Part shown: positions 37,709 to 47,052 of the stretch, piece after piece
Layout of the letters: every line of letters begins with the position of its first letter
Numbering within the stretch: position 1 is the first letter of the stretch
NCBI GenBank assembly: GCA_011526085.1
Contig: WYBC01000038.1
Location: forward strand, 310,001 to 374,000
DNA length: 64,000 nt
Direction: 5' to 3'
Source: Lysobacter sp.
GTDB lineage: Bacteria; Pseudomonadota; Gammaproteobacteria; Xanthomonadales; Xanthomonadaceae
Made by a program: the position numbers and the translations under genes
The notes under the pieces: generated by a model
Told to the model about the DNA's origin: nothing
Seen by the model: only the letters and a program-made list of their open reading frames with translations
Databases searched by the model: none

Positions 37709-40225
37709 ATGCCTCTCCGCCGTCCCGTTCTCCGTCCGCTGCTGTTGCCGGCGCTGCTGGCCCTCGCCCTGGCCGCGCCGCCCGTCGTGTTCGCGCAGCA
37801 ACCGGCCGCCGCGCCGGCGCAGGCCCAGCCGGCCGGCGGTTATCGCGAGCCCGCGGCCGAGCTGAAGGCGATCGTCGATGCGCCGCGCGCGCCGCAGGTC
37901 ATGCTCAGTCCGCGCCGCGATCTGATCGCGCTGCAGCAGGTGCCGCCGCTGCCGTCGATCGCGCTGGTCGCGCAGCCCGAGTTGAAGCTCGCTGGCCTGC
38001 GCCTCAATCCGCGCAGCTATTCGCCCAGCCGCTTCTCCTTCGCCACCGATCTGTGGCTGATGGACGTGGCCACCGGCAAGGAGATGCGCATCGAGGGCCT
38101 GCCGCAGCCGCTGTCGCTGGCCGCGGTGTCGTGGTCGCCGGACCAGAAATACCTCGCGCTGAACCAGCAGGATCCCTACACCGGCGGCAACGCGCTGTGG
38201 CTGGTGGACGTGGGCGCGCGCAAGGCGCGCAGGCTGCTGGATCAGCCCTTGAACACGGTGAGCGGCGGTCTGCGCTGGATGCCCGACAGCAAACATCTGC
38301 TGGTGAACCTGCGCGTGGGCCAGGGCGGCGCGCCGCAGGCCGACATCGTGCCCACCGGGCCGAACGTGCAGGAAGTCCGCGGCGGCGGCGCCGTGCGCCA
38401 GCTGCGCACCTATCCCGACATGCTGCGCAACCCCGGCGACGAGCGCACCTTCGAGCATTACCTGCGCGTGCAGCCCGCGCTGGTCGGCGTGGACGGCAAG
38501 GTCCGCAACGTCGGCAAGCCGGATCTCTACGTGGGCCTGTCGCCGTCGCCGGACGGCAAGCACCTGCTGTCGCAGCGCATCGAGCGTCCGTTCTCGTACG
38601 TGGTGCCGATGAATTTCTTCCCGCGCCGCATCGAAGTGCGCGATCTCGACGGCAAGGTGCTGCATGAGGTCGCGAAGCTGCCGCTGTTCGAGGGTCTGCC
38701 CAGCGGCAACGACGCCACCACCACCGGCGTGCGTTCGATCGGCTGGCGCAGCGATGCCCCCGCCACCCTGGTCTGGGCCGAGGCGCAGGACGGCGGCGAC
38801 CCGTCGAAACAGGTCGAATTCCGCGATCACGTGTTCATGCAGGCGGCGCCGTTCGACCAATCGCCGGTGGTGCTGGCGAAACTCGCGACCCGCTACGCCG
38901 GTGCCGAGTGGGGGCGCGGCGATGTTGCGCTGCTCAGCGAATACTGGTGGAAGACGCGCAAGGTGAAGACCTGGAAGGTCGCGCCCGATGCGCCGGCCAG
39001 CGCGCCGAAACTGGTGTTCGACGGCTCCAGCGAAGACCGCTACAACGATCCGGGCAATCCGGTCACCGAGCGCGACACGAACGGTTTCTCGCGGCTGATG
39101 TTCGGCGCCGACGGCAAGAGCGTGTACCTGGTCGGCGACGGCGCGTCGTCCGAAGGCGACCGTCCGTTCCTCGACCGCTGGAATCTCGACGACCTGAGCA
39201 AACAGCGCCTGTTCCGCTCCGAGGCGCCGACCTATTCGACGGTGGCCGCGGTGCTCGATCGCGATGCGTCGAAGATCCTGATCACCCGCGAATCCCCGAC
39301 CGAGCCGGTGAATTTCTATCGCCTCGATCTCGCCGGCAAGGGCGCGCCGGTCGCGCTGACGGCGTTCGAACACCCGACGCCGCAGCTGAAGGACGTGAAG
39401 AAGGAGCAGATCCGCTACAAGCGCAAGGACGGCGTGGAACTCACCGCGACGCTGTATCTGCCGCCGGGGTTCGAGCCGGGCCGCGACAAGCCGCTGCCGC
39501 TGCTGATGTGGGCCTATCCGGCCGAGTTCAAATCGGCCAGCGCCGCGTCGCAGGTCACCGACTCCCCGTACCGTTTCAACGCCATCAGCTACTGGGGCCC
39601 GCATCCGTTCCTGGCCCGCGGCTACGCGGTGCTCGACGATCCGTCGATGCCGATCATCGGCGAAGGCGACAAGGAACCGAACGACACCTATCTGCCGCAG
39701 CTCATCAGCAGCGCCGAGGCCGCGATCGATGAAGTGGTCCGCCGCGGCGTGGCCGACCGCGACCGCATCGCCATCGGCGGCCATTCCTACGGTGCGTTCA
39801 TGACCGCCAACCTGCTCGCGCACACGCGTCTGTTCAAGGCCGGCATCGCCCGCAGCGGCGCCTACAACCGCACGCTCACGCCGTTCGGATTCCAGGCCGA
39901 GGAGCGCAACTTCTGGGCCGCGCCCGAGACCTACCAGACCATGTCGCCGTTCAACTACGCCGACAGGATCAAGGACGCGCTGCTGATGATCCACGGCGAG
40001 GAAGACAACAACTCCGGCACCTTCCCGATCCAGAGCGAGCGCATGTTCGCCGCGGTCAAGGGCCTCGGCGGCACCTCGCGCCTGGTGATGCTGCCGAAGG
40101 AAAGCCACGGTTACCGCGCCCGCGAATCGATCCTGCACATGCTGGCCGAGACCGACGCATGGCTCGACGAATTCGTGAAGAACGCCAGGCCCGCGGCACC
40201 GGTGGCGACCGCGCCGGCGCGTTGA
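37709..40225 (+). CDS. Secreted S9 (prolyl oligopeptidase-type) peptidase, glutamyl endopeptidase-like
   Basis: An 838-residue protein. The signal peptide ([20 protein letters not shown]) is followed by a Gln/Pro/Ala linker, a seven-bladed propeller (~60-560) and a C-terminal alpha/beta-hydrolase domain. Catalytic residues: Ser in [15 protein letters not shown], Asp in [12 protein letters not shown], His in [12 protein letters not shown]. The [17 protein letters not shown] segment and the overall length resemble plant chloroplast and bacterial glutamyl endopeptidases. It is probably periplasmic or secreted and degrades peptides. AGGAG precedes the ATG (37709). The gene is divergent from ahcY, with the riboswitch between them. 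Confidence 0.88.
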   Translation: MPLRRPVLRPLLLPALLALALAAPPVVFAQQPAAAPAQAQPAGGYREPAAELKAIVDAPRAPQVMLSPRRDLIALQQVPPLPSIALVAQPELKLAGLRLNPRSYSPSRFSFATDLWLMDVATGKEMRIEGLPQPLSLAAVSWSPDQKYLALNQQDPYTGGNALWLVDVGARKARRLLDQPLNTVSGGLRWMPDSKHLLVNLRVGQGGAPQADIVPTGPNVQEVRGGGAVRQLRTYPDMLRNPGDERTFEHYLRVQPALVGVDGKVRNVGKPDLYVGLSPSPDGKHLLSQRIERPFSYVVPMNFFPRRIEVRDLDGKVLHEVAKLPLFEGLPSGNDATTTGVRSIGWRSDAPATLVWAEAQDGGDPSKQVEFRDHVFMQAAPFDQSPVVLAKLATRYAGAEWGRGDVALLSEYWWKTRKVKTWKVAPDAPASAPKLVFDGSSEDRYNDPGNPVTERDTNGFSRLMFGADGKSVYLVGDGASSEGDRPFLDRWNLDDLSKQRLFRSEAPTYSTVAAVLDRDASKILITRESPTEPVNFYRLDLAGKGAPVALTAFEHPTPQLKDVKKEQIRYKRKDGVELTATLYLPPGFEPGRDKPLPLLMWAYPAEFKSASAASQVTDSPYRFNAISYWGPHPFLARGYAVLDDPSMPIIGEGDKEPNDTYLPQLISSAEAAIDEVVRRGVADRDRIAIGGHSYGAFMTANLLAHTRLFKAGIARSGAYNRTLTPFGFQAEERNFWAAPETYQTMSPFNYADRIKDALLMIHGEEDNNSGTFPIQSERMFAAVKGLGGTSRLVMLPKESHGYRARESILHMLAETDAWLDEFVKNARPAAPVATAPAR

Positions 40226-40469
40226 TGTCCAGCGTCCGATCGCATCGTCGTCGCATGCCCGTGCGGCGACGATGACGATCGCCGTCGACTATCGTTTTCT
40301 GGCGAGTGATCGTTCTCATCAACGGCACATTCAGCGTCGATCGGGGCGGGCAGTGACGCGATGCGTCCACTGCCGACGCGCACCTGCGCAGAGCATCGTG
40401 ATCGCGACGCGATCCGCGATGGATGTCTCATAAAAAATCGCGGTTTGCCCCGTCTTTCATGTTCCGGAA
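40226..40469. other. Gene-free region between the S9 peptidase and the fibre cluster
   Basis: No coding frame with family support was found. ATCGTCGTCGCA (40244-40255) and TGCGGCGACGAT (40262-40273) form a 12-bp stem with one mismatch that may end the peptidase transcript. The rest is rich in CGATG/CATCG words and contains an AT-rich spot (CATAAAAAATCG, ~40430). The candidate sigma-54 promoter follows. Confidence 0.5.
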
Positions 40470-40485
40470 TGGCATGTTTCCTGCT
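40470..40485 (+). promoter_or_regulatory. Candidate sigma-54 (RpoN) promoter of the fibre cluster
   Basis: TGGCATGTTTCCTGCT matches the RpoN pattern TGGCAC-N5-TTGCA, with GG at 40471-40472 and GC at 40483-40484, exactly 10 bases between them. The predicted start of transcription is near 40496, 44 bases before the first gene. In xanthomonads pilin and flagellin genes are often sigma-54 dependent. No activator site was identified. Confidence 0.5.
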
Positions 40486-40539
40486 TGGTCCGTCGTCGCA
40501 GTACTCCATCGACACCATCAACCAGGGGAAATCGAACAC

Positions 40540-41136
40540 ATGAAGGACTCTATCAAGGCCCGCATTCTCGTCTCCGTCGGAACCCTCGCCCTCGGTCTGG
40601 CCGCCGCGTTGCCGGCCGCCGCCGAATCTGACTTCCAGACCGGTGCGGGTGCGCTGAACGCGAATGCGCGTCTGGACTTCCGCGTCGTCATTCCGAAATT
40701 CATCCGCTTCCAGGTCGGCAGCGCCGGCGCCACCGTCGATCTGGTCGAATTCGCGGTTCCGGCGGCCAACGTCGGCGACGGCACCGACATCGCCCGCACC
40801 AACGGCGGCGCGGTTCCGGTGCAGTTGCAGAGCAACAACGGCAACGTGTCGCTCACCGCCACCACGCTCGGCCAGTTGAACAACGGCGCCGGCGAGAACA
40901 TCTCGTTCGCCGAGATCCTGTCGACCAGCTCCGATCCGAACCTGAACGTGCCGACCCTGATCGACGGCGGCACCAGCGCCGCGATCACGGTGACGCCGAA
41001 CGTGGGTACGCGCGTGGTCAATCGCACCGCCAACTGGTCGTTCGCGTACAGCAACACCAACTTCGTCGGCGCCGGCAGCTACGGCGGCGTCAACGTGAAC
41101 AACGGTCGCGTCACCTACACCGCCGCGCTGCCGTAA
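40540..41136 (+). CDS. Secreted pilin-like major subunit candidate
   Basis: A 198-residue protein with a clear signal peptide (ARILVSVGTLALGLAAALPA, then AAAESDF). The mature part is small-residue-rich, lacks cysteine and is predicted to be all beta. It begins LDFRVVIPKFIRFQVG and ends NNGRVTYTAALP. The C-terminal strand recurs in the next gene (NARVTYTLATP), as expected for fibre subunits with a conserved terminal beta-strand. GGGGA precedes the ATG. It is the first gene of a cluster with a chaperone-like and an outer-membrane protein, and a stem-loop directly after the stop codon could raise its yield. I do not recognise a named family. Confidence 0.6.
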   Translation: MKDSIKARILVSVGTLALGLAAALPAAAESDFQTGAGALNANARLDFRVVIPKFIRFQVGSAGATVDLVEFAVPAANVGDGTDIARTNGGAVPVQLQSNNGNVSLTATTLGQLNNGAGENISFAEILSTSSDPNLNVPTLIDGGTSAAITVTPNVGTRVVNRTANWSFAYSNTNFVGAGSYGGVNVNNGRVTYTAALP

Positions 41137-41156
41137 GGCGGTGTCGCGACGCCGCC
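41137..41156 (+). other. Intercistronic stem-loop after the first subunit gene
   Basis: GGCGGTGTCGCGACGCCGCC forms a near-perfect hairpin (one mismatch) starting right after the stop codon at 41134-41136, followed by more GC-rich inverted sequence to ~41180. There is no T-tract, so partial termination or 3' end protection is more likely than full termination. This arrangement commonly sets high expression of a major subunit. Confidence 0.5.
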
Positions 41157-41270
41157 GCCGGCACCCGCCGTGCGGCGGCCTGGACTTCGGGGCGCTGCCG
41201 CACGCACGCGGCCGCCCCGGGCAGAATGCGGGAGCCGCATCGTGCCGGCTCCGACTCCGAGAGGTTGCGC

Positions 41271-41939
41271 ATGGCCATCCGTACATCGTCCACGACGCGT
41301 CGCCGCATGGCGCGCCCGACATCGATCGCGATATCGATGACGATCCTGCTGCTGTCGCTGTTCGCGGCCGCACAGGCGTCCGCCTATACCGTCACCATCG
41401 GCACCGGCCCCAAGGCCGCTTACCTGCGCGTCGGCGACGGCAGCATCACCGGCGGCAACTACAACGCGGGCGGTACGCCAGCGGCCAACACCACGGTGAA
41501 TCTCGTCAGCGTCACCGTGCCGGCGAACGTCGTCGGCAACACCGTCAATCAGGCGATGACCGGCACCGGCCGGACCACCAGCGACTGGGATGGTTTCGCG
41601 TTCTGCAATGCCGGGCAGGTCTACATCGGCGCGTTTTTCCGCCTGCCGACCAATCCCAACCAGAGCGCGACCCTGCGCGCCACCGCGCCCACCGCGCTCA
41701 CCAGCGCCGGCGGCGACACCATTCCGATCACCCAGATCACCTGGACCAGCAGCGGCAACGGCGATGCCGGCGCCCAGCCTTTTCCGGCCGGCGCGTTCGC
41801 CGGCGGCACCCAGACGCTGGCCACGCTGCTGCGCAATACCTGGGCCGAAAGCTGCCACACCTTTTCCTACGGCAACGATGCCATCGTGGCCGCAGGCACC
41901 TACAACGCCCGCGTGACCTACACGCTGGCCACGCCATGA
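41271..41939 (+). CDS. Secreted pilin-like second subunit
   Basis: A 222-residue protein with a long signal region (IAISMTILLLSLFAAAQASA). The mature part starts YTVTIGTGPKAAYLRVGDG and contains two cysteines (FAFCNAG and AESCHTF), which could form a disulfide as in fimbrial subunits. It ends TYNARVTYTLATP, sharing the terminal-strand pattern RVTYTxAxP with the first subunit. The stop codon overlaps the next start (ATGA). It could be a minor or tip subunit. The first ~25 residues are basic and unusual, so a start at 41307 (MARPTS) is possible. Confidence 0.6.
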   Translation: MAIRTSSTTRRRMARPTSIAISMTILLLSLFAAAQASAYTVTIGTGPKAAYLRVGDGSITGGNYNAGGTPAANTTVNLVSVTVPANVVGNTVNQAMTGTGRTTSDWDGFAFCNAGQVYIGAFFRLPTNPNQSATLRATAPTALTSAGGDTIPITQITWTSSGNGDAGAQPFPAGAFAGGTQTLATLLRNTWAESCHTFSYGNDAIVAAGTYNARVTYTLATP

Positions 41940-42424
41940 GCGCCGCCCGCAGCCGTCGCGCGATCGCCATCGCGCTGTTCTGCGCCGGCCTGCTGTCGTG
42001 CGCGTCCGCGGTCGCGCAGACCTTCCGCATCGACGACAGCGCCAGCCAGGTGTTGTCGCCGGGCGAAGTGAAGATGCGCTGGGAGTCGCTGGTACCGCGT
42101 CCCGGTCAGCCGTCCACGATCACCGGTCAGGTCGCGGTGCGCGTGGTACTCGACGTCTCGCCCTGGCGCGGCCGTCGTGGCCGCATCTACCACACGCTGC
42201 CGCCCAGCCCGACCGGGCCGGTGACGGTGCGCTGGACCGCGGACGGTCCGCTGTCGTCCGGCGTGCTGCGCGACGGCGAACGCGCGCTGGTCTACACCGG
42301 CCCGATCGACAGCGACCGTCTGGTCGACACCTTTCGCCTCACGCTCCAGGCCGATGGCGACCGCGTGCTGCGGCCGCAGTCGCTGGCCTTCGGATTCGAG
42401 ATCGAACTGGAGCCCGCACGATGA
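41936..42424 (+). CDS. Small secreted beta-rich protein, possible third subunit
   Basis: A 162-residue protein with a signal peptide (IAIALFCAGLLSCASAVAQ) and a beta-rich mature part: TFRIDDSASQVLSPGEVKMR, RVVLDVSPWRGRRGRIYHTL, and a C-terminal strand LAFGFEIELEPAR. No known family was recognised. It overlaps both neighbours by four bases (ATGA at 41936 and 42421), so it is translated as part of the cluster. The Cys in the signal region (LLSCASA) also fits a lipobox-like sequence, so lipoprotein processing is conceivable. Confidence 0.6.
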   Translation: MSAARSRRAIAIALFCAGLLSCASAVAQTFRIDDSASQVLSPGEVKMRWESLVPRPGQPSTITGQVAVRVVLDVSPWRGRRGRIYHTLPPSPTGPVTVRWTADGPLSSGVLRDGERALVYTGPIDSDRLVDTFRLTLQADGDRVLRPQSLAFGFEIELEPAR

Positions 42425-43236
42425 ACACGCCTTCGCGCATGCGCCATGCCACTGCCGCCGTTCTGCTCGCACTGACCACACTCGCCGCGCCGACCGGCGC
42501 GCAGGCGCAGGAATTCTCCGCGGTGATCTCGCCGCCGCGGTTCGAGGATCGCGCCAAACCCGGCGCGACCTACCGCAACGTCATCGAGATCGCCAACGCG
42601 TCGACGAAACCCGGCCGCTTCACCGTCGAGACCGCCGACTGGACGCTGGACGCGCAGGGCGCGCCCGTCTTCACCCAGGCGCTCGCCCCCGGCAGTTGCC
42701 GGCCGTGGGTCGGCATCGAAGCCGCCGCGATCCAGATCGAAGGCAGCGGCAAGCGCCGTTTCCGTTTCGAAGCGAAGGTGCCGGCCGACGCGCATCGCGG
42801 CGAATGCCGCTTCGCGATCATGATCGAAGGCGAACCGCAGATCGCGCGCGGCAACGTGCCGCTGCCGGTCAGCGGCCGCATCGGCGTGATCGTCTATCTC
42901 GCCATCGGCGACGCAGCCCCCGCGCTCACCGTGCTGGAGACCGTCGGCATCGATGCCCAGGGGCAGCGCGTGCCGGCGCTGCGGGTGCGCAACGACGGCG
43001 ACATGCATGCCCGCCTCGAAGGCTATCTCGGCGCGATCGACGCCGCCGGCGAACGCATCGTGCTGGTGCCCGACAACAGCCCGATCCTGCCCGGCGCCAC
43101 CCGCACGATCGCACTGTATCCGCAGGCCGACGATCGCACGGCCGCGGCCCCGACGATCGATTATCCCGTGCGCATCCGCGGCCGTCTCGACGCCGAGCGA
43201 CAGCGGCTGGATATCGACACCGCGCTGGAGCGATGA
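42421..43236 (+). CDS. Periplasmic fimbrial-chaperone-like protein
   Basis: A 271-residue secreted protein with a signal peptide (AAVLLALTTLAAPTGAQA). The first domain (~30-150) has an Ig-like layout: FSAVISPPRFEDRAKPGATY, then RNVIEIANASTKPGRFTVET and FRFEAKVPADAHRGECRFAI. This resembles PapD/CfaA-type chaperone N-domains. A second beta domain (~160-265, LRVRNDGDMHARLEGYLGAI) follows. Two Cys (SCRPW, GECRF) are present. The chaperone role is inferred from fold-like pattern and position between subunit genes and an outer-membrane protein gene. Four-base overlaps occur on both sides. Confidence 0.65.
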   Translation: MNTPSRMRHATAAVLLALTTLAAPTGAQAQEFSAVISPPRFEDRAKPGATYRNVIEIANASTKPGRFTVETADWTLDAQGAPVFTQALAPGSCRPWVGIEAAAIQIEGSGKRRFRFEAKVPADAHRGECRFAIMIEGEPQIARGNVPLPVSGRIGVIVYLAIGDAAPALTVLETVGIDAQGQRVPALRVRNDGDMHARLEGYLGAIDAAGERIVLVPDNSPILPGATRTIALYPQADDRTAAAPTIDYPVRIRGRLDAERQRLDIDTALER

Positions 43237-45302
43237 GTCCGCGCCGTCCCATGGTCCGACGTTCCCGACGCTTCGCCCGGTGCGCGCTGACGCTGGCGCT
43301 CGCGGCGTGCGTCGTGTCGACCCACGCGGGCGCGGCCTCGCCCGCGGACGCCGAGGACGCGTACGACCCGTTCGCCGCGTTCGATCCGCCGCCGCCGTCC
43401 GCGGGCGCGCAGGCCTATCGCGATCGCATCATCGCGCCCGAGTCGCTGGAACCGCTGCCGGACGAAGAAAACGACGAAAACGCCGACGGCCCGCGCCGCG
43501 CGCTGCATGTCGAAGCCATCGCCCACCGCAGCCGTTTCGGCGGCGAGGACACGCTCGAATTCGGCGCCGCGTTCGGCGGCTACTGGGACACCGCGGATCT
43601 CGGCACGCTGTCGCTGGATGCGCTGGCGTTCCGCGTCGACCGCGACCGCGCGGCCTACGGGGGCGACGACGGCGCGCGCTGGCGCGGCACCGCGACGCTG
43701 TGGCAGCGCGGCCTCGATCTGCCCGGCGGCTGGCGCGTCGACAACGGTCTGGGCGTGCTCAACACGCCGATGCCCGCGCTGTTGCGCGACCAGTACCGCT
43801 TCCTGTTGCCCAGCGTGCCGATGCTCGGCGTGTCCAGCGAATGGCGCCAGCGCGCGCGCGGCCTTTCGCTGCACGGCGCCGTGGGTCGCGGCGGCGTCTA
43901 CAGCGGCGCGCGGCTCAGCGGTTTCGAATCCGGCGACGGTGCGGTCGGCACCGTCGGCGCCGAATGGCGCTGGAATGCGCAGTGGAGCGGCGCGGCCACG
44001 CTGCTCGCCACCGACGGTCGCATCGTGCCCGACAGCCAGGGCCTGCCCGCGTTCCAGAACGTCGCCACGCGCGCGCTGTTGATCGGTCAGCGCTGGCAGG
44101 GTGCGCGCGATCAGATCACCCTGAATCTGCAGGCCAGCGACGGCGATGGCGACCTCGGCGGCGCCACGGGCGCATGGCTCGACGGCCGCAGCGCGCGCGG
44201 CGCATACGTGCATCGCTACGGCCTGTTCAATCTCCAGCCCGGGCTCGCCTGGGGCGCGTGGCCCATCGCCAACGACGCCCGCGGCGGTTATTACCGCGTC
44301 GATTACCAGCGCGCACGCTGGACCTGGAACGCGGGCGTCGACCGCATCGGTTCGATCACCGGCGACGGTTTCGACGGCTGGTACGGCAGCGCGCATGCGC
44401 GGTATCAGTCCAGCCCGCGCCTGAGTTACGGCGGCAACCTCTCCGCGCGTCGCGGCCGCGGCGATGCCGATGCCGAGGCGCTGCAGGCCTTCGTCGATCT
44501 GCGCACGCACGCCGGCGACACCCGGCTGCAGTTCGATACGGCGCAGGACGCCGCGGGCGGCGACAGCTGGCAGGTGCTGGCCGATCACGCGCTGCGCCTG
44601 CGCGAAGGTTGGCGGCTGTCGCTGTCGGCCGGTATCGGCGAACTCGCCAACGGCGGCTTCCGCCCCGCGCGCACCACCACGCTCGCGGCCTACGGCGGTT
44701 TCGATATCGGCACCGATCTCACCATCGACGGCACCGCGCGCTGGACCCGCAGCGACGGCGATGCCGGCGCGCGCGGTCTCGATCTGAGCCTCGGCTGGCG
44801 CTGGCGGATCGCGCCGCGCTGGTCGCTGCTCGGCAATCTCACCGAGAACCGCGGGTCGCGGCGTTCGCCGTTCGCGCTCGATCCGCTGACCAACCAGCCG
44901 GTGTTCGAAACCCTGCCGCACGATCGCAGCCTGCAGCTCAGCCTGCGCTACGACCACGCCGCCGGCCGCGCCGCGCAGGTGCTGGGCGGCGCGCCCGACG
45001 CCGCCACCGGCCGCGTCGCCGGCAGCGTGTTCCTCGACGACAACGACGACGGCGTGCGCAACGCCGCCGAGCGTCCTGTCGCCGGCATCACCCTCGTGCT
45101 CGATGGCCGCTACACGCTTCGCACCGACGACCAGGGCCGCTTCGCCTTCGATCGCGTCGCGGTCGGCACGCACACCCTGGAAGTCCTCGCCGACAACCTG
45201 CCGCTGCCATGGTCGCTCGATCCCGCGCAGGCCCGCCGCAGCGTGCAGGTCGAAGTGCGCGATCGCAACGACATCGATATTCCGGCGCAGCGACCGCGTT
45301 GA
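43233..45302 (+). CDS. Outer-membrane beta-barrel protein with C-terminal SdrD-B/CarboxypepD-like domain, usher-like
   Basis: A 689-residue protein. The signal peptide is CALTLALAACVVSTHAGAA. A short N-terminal linker (YDPFAAFDPPPPSAGAQAYR) precedes ~500 residues of alternating beta-strands with many Trp/Tyr/Arg-Gly turns (GAAFGGYWDTADLGTLSLDA, RYQSSPRLSYGGNLSARRG). This pattern fits an outer-membrane barrel. Residues ~590-670 form an Ig-like domain (GSVFLDDNDDGVRNAAERPV, then DQGRFAFDRVAVGTHTLEV), as found at the C-terminus of ushers and adhesins. No PapC/CfaC usher core was recognised. I infer a pore or platform for export of the subunits encoded upstream. The start overlaps the chaperone-like gene by four bases. 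Confidence 0.62.
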   Translation: MSPRRPMVRRSRRFARCALTLALAACVVSTHAGAASPADAEDAYDPFAAFDPPPPSAGAQAYRDRIIAPESLEPLPDEENDENADGPRRALHVEAIAHRSRFGGEDTLEFGAAFGGYWDTADLGTLSLDALAFRVDRDRAAYGGDDGARWRGTATLWQRGLDLPGGWRVDNGLGVLNTPMPALLRDQYRFLLPSVPMLGVSSEWRQRARGLSLHGAVGRGGVYSGARLSGFESGDGAVGTVGAEWRWNAQWSGAATLLATDGRIVPDSQGLPAFQNVATRALLIGQRWQGARDQITLNLQASDGDGDLGGATGAWLDGRSARGAYVHRYGLFNLQPGLAWGAWPIANDARGGYYRVDYQRARWTWNAGVDRIGSITGDGFDGWYGSAHARYQSSPRLSYGGNLSARRGRGDADAEALQAFVDLRTHAGDTRLQFDTAQDAAGGDSWQVLADHALRLREGWRLSLSAGIGELANGGFRPARTTTLAAYGGFDIGTDLTIDGTARWTRSDGDAGARGLDLSLGWRWRIAPRWSLLGNLTENRGSRRSPFALDPLTNQPVFETLPHDRSLQLSLRYDHAAGRAAQVLGGAPDAATGRVAGSVFLDDNDDGVRNAAERPVAGITLVLDGRYTLRTDDQGRFAFDRVAVGTHTLEVLADNLPLPWSLDPAQARRSVQVEVRDRNDIDIPAQRPR

Positions 45303-45471
45303 GATCGCACTGAGACCACATCGAGACCGACATGTCATCGGCGTCATCGATGACGACGCGGAATCCCATCGATCGCATATTCATTTCGACCGATGCGCAC
45401 GACGTTTTCGGCTTGTTTCATGCGGATATCTCTGCGATGACGCACTCCGGACACGCCGGCCGGGCGATGCC

Positions 45472-45500
45472 TTGACGTCGACACAGGCAAGGCGTATCAC
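45472..45500 (+). promoter_or_regulatory. Sigma-70 promoter of the GAF-EAL gene
   Basis: TTGACG (45472-45477), 17-base spacer, TATCAC (45495-45500). Transcription would start near 45507, 47 bases before the GAF-EAL start codon. The rest of the region 45303-45553 shows no gene. Confidence 0.6.
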
Positions 45501-45553
45501 TCGAACACGGATGCCGAAGCCGGCGCGGTCGTAGCGGACAGGGTGGGCAGAAC

Positions 45554-46900
45554 ATGGCCAGGGAATCTCCGCGCGAAGGAGAGATGCCGATCGCGCGCAG
45601 CGGTACGGTCGTCGCACGGCCTGCGGGCAACAGCGCAAGCCTCTACGCGCGCATCATCGCGGCGCAGAACGAAATCGTCCTGCTCGCGCACGACCCGAAC
45701 AAGGTCGTCGACGCGGTCATCCGCCGCGCGCAGGAACTCACCCGTTCCACCGGCGCCGTCGTCGAGATCCTCGATGGCGAAGACTTCGTGTACTGGGCGG
45801 CGAGCGGTACGGCGCATGCGCAGATCGGCCTGCGCATGCACGCGGCGGGCAGCCTGTCGGGACTGTGCGTCGCCCGCAACCGGGTGCTGCGCTGCGACGA
45901 TTCCGAAGAGGATCCGCGCGTGAACCGCGACGCCTGCAGGCGCGTGGGCCTGCGCTCGATGCTGGTCACGCCGCTGTTGTACGAAGGCAGGCCGTTCGCG
46001 GTGCTGAAAGTGTTGTCGCCGTATCCCGGCGCCTACCGCGAGTCCGACATCCAGGTCATGGGCATGATGGCGACGCTGGTCGGCGCCGTGCTCGGGCACG
46101 CGATCGAATATTCGGACCTGCTCAGCGACTATCGCGGGCGGGTCGAGGCCGATCGCATGGTCGAGCGCCACCGCGACGATCTCGTCGGCGGCATCGAATC
46201 CCTGATCCGCAGCCGCCAACTGGACATCGTGTTCCAGCCGATGGTCTCGCTGAGCGACGGCAAGATGTTCGCGCTCGAAGCGCTGTCGCGCTTTCCGGAA
46301 GGCACGCCGTCGCCCGATGTCTGGTTCGCGCAGGCCGCGGAAGTCGGCCTCGGCCTGATGCTGGAACTGGAAGCGGCGCGCCTCGCGCTCGGCCGCCTTG
46401 CCGACGTGCCGCAACCGTACCGGTTGTCGATCAACGTCTCGCCGGAGACGATCGTCACCGGCGCCTTCGAAGCGCTGCTGTCCGCGCACGACATGGCGCG
46501 CGTGATCGTGGAAATCACCGAACACACCACTGTTCCCGATTACGACCGCTTGCGCACCAGCCTGCGCGGAATGCAGTCGCGCGGCGTGCTGGTGGCCATC
46601 GACGACACCGGCGCCGGCTTCGCGTCGCTGCGCCACATCCTCCAGCTGTCGCCCGACATCATCAAGCTCGACATCTCGCTGACCCGCGGCATCGACATCG
46701 ACGCCCGGCGCCAGACCATGGTCGCGGCGATCCAGACCTTCGCCAGCGGCACCAACGCGACCATCGTCGTGGAAGGCGTCGAAAACGAAAGCGAACTCGG
46801 CACGCTCATCGGCCTCGGCATCGAATACGGCCAGGGCTTCCACCTCGGCCGTCCCGGCCCGCTGGACGCGGTGCTTGGCGGCGTAGGCGTCACATGCTGA
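45554..46900 (+). CDS. GAF-EAL cyclic-di-GMP phosphodiesterase
   Basis: A 448-residue cytoplasmic protein. A GAF domain (~45-180; LVTPLLYEGRPFAVLKVLSP) is followed by a coiled-coil linker and an EAL domain (~210-440). Catalytic motifs are intact: FALEALSRF (EAL), SINVSPE, VEITEHT, IDDTGAGFASL (DD pair), IKLDISL, VEGVENESEL and YGQGFHLGRP. It should hydrolyse c-di-GMP to pGpG under control of a GAF ligand. Start 45554 has GGGTGGG six bases upstream. A TTGACG-17-TATCAC promoter precedes it. Together with the cyclase at 34756 it gives opposing c-di-GMP activities in the window. Confidence 0.93.
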   Translation: MARESPREGEMPIARSGTVVARPAGNSASLYARIIAAQNEIVLLAHDPNKVVDAVIRRAQELTRSTGAVVEILDGEDFVYWAASGTAHAQIGLRMHAAGSLSGLCVARNRVLRCDDSEEDPRVNRDACRRVGLRSMLVTPLLYEGRPFAVLKVLSPYPGAYRESDIQVMGMMATLVGAVLGHAIEYSDLLSDYRGRVEADRMVERHRDDLVGGIESLIRSRQLDIVFQPMVSLSDGKMFALEALSRFPEGTPSPDVWFAQAAEVGLGLMLELEAARLALGRLADVPQPYRLSINVSPETIVTGAFEALLSAHDMARVIVEITEHTTVPDYDRLRTSLRGMQSRGVLVAIDDTGAGFASLRHILQLSPDIIKLDISLTRGIDIDARRQTMVAAIQTFASGTNATIVVEGVENESELGTLIGLGIEYGQGFHLGRPGPLDAVLGGVGVTC

Positions 46901-46964
46901 GACGCCAATGCCGCGCCCGCTTGGCAGGTGGGCCGGAACCGCTGGTGTGCCCTCGCCGGTTTTT

Positions 46965-46990
46965 GTAGGAGCGCCGGCAGGCGCGACGGG
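46965..46990 (+). repeat. GTAG-type REP element
   Basis: GTAGGAGCGCCGGCAGGCGC followed by GACGGG: a GTAG head, then a GCGCC-GGCA-GGCGC stem. It is a single unit related to the inverted pair at 32938-33007. Confidence 0.7.
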
Positions 46991-47052
46991 AGGCGCGATG
47001 CGTTCGCCGAAGCACACGCTTCCGGAGCACGGAACTGGTCAGGGAAGAGGGC

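Noticed and set aside
37430-40138. An extension of the ahcY frame upstream through the region opposite the S9 peptidase.
   Set aside because: It has no similarity to SAH hydrolase, reads through the SAH riboswitch, and AhcY has a clear start at 37426.
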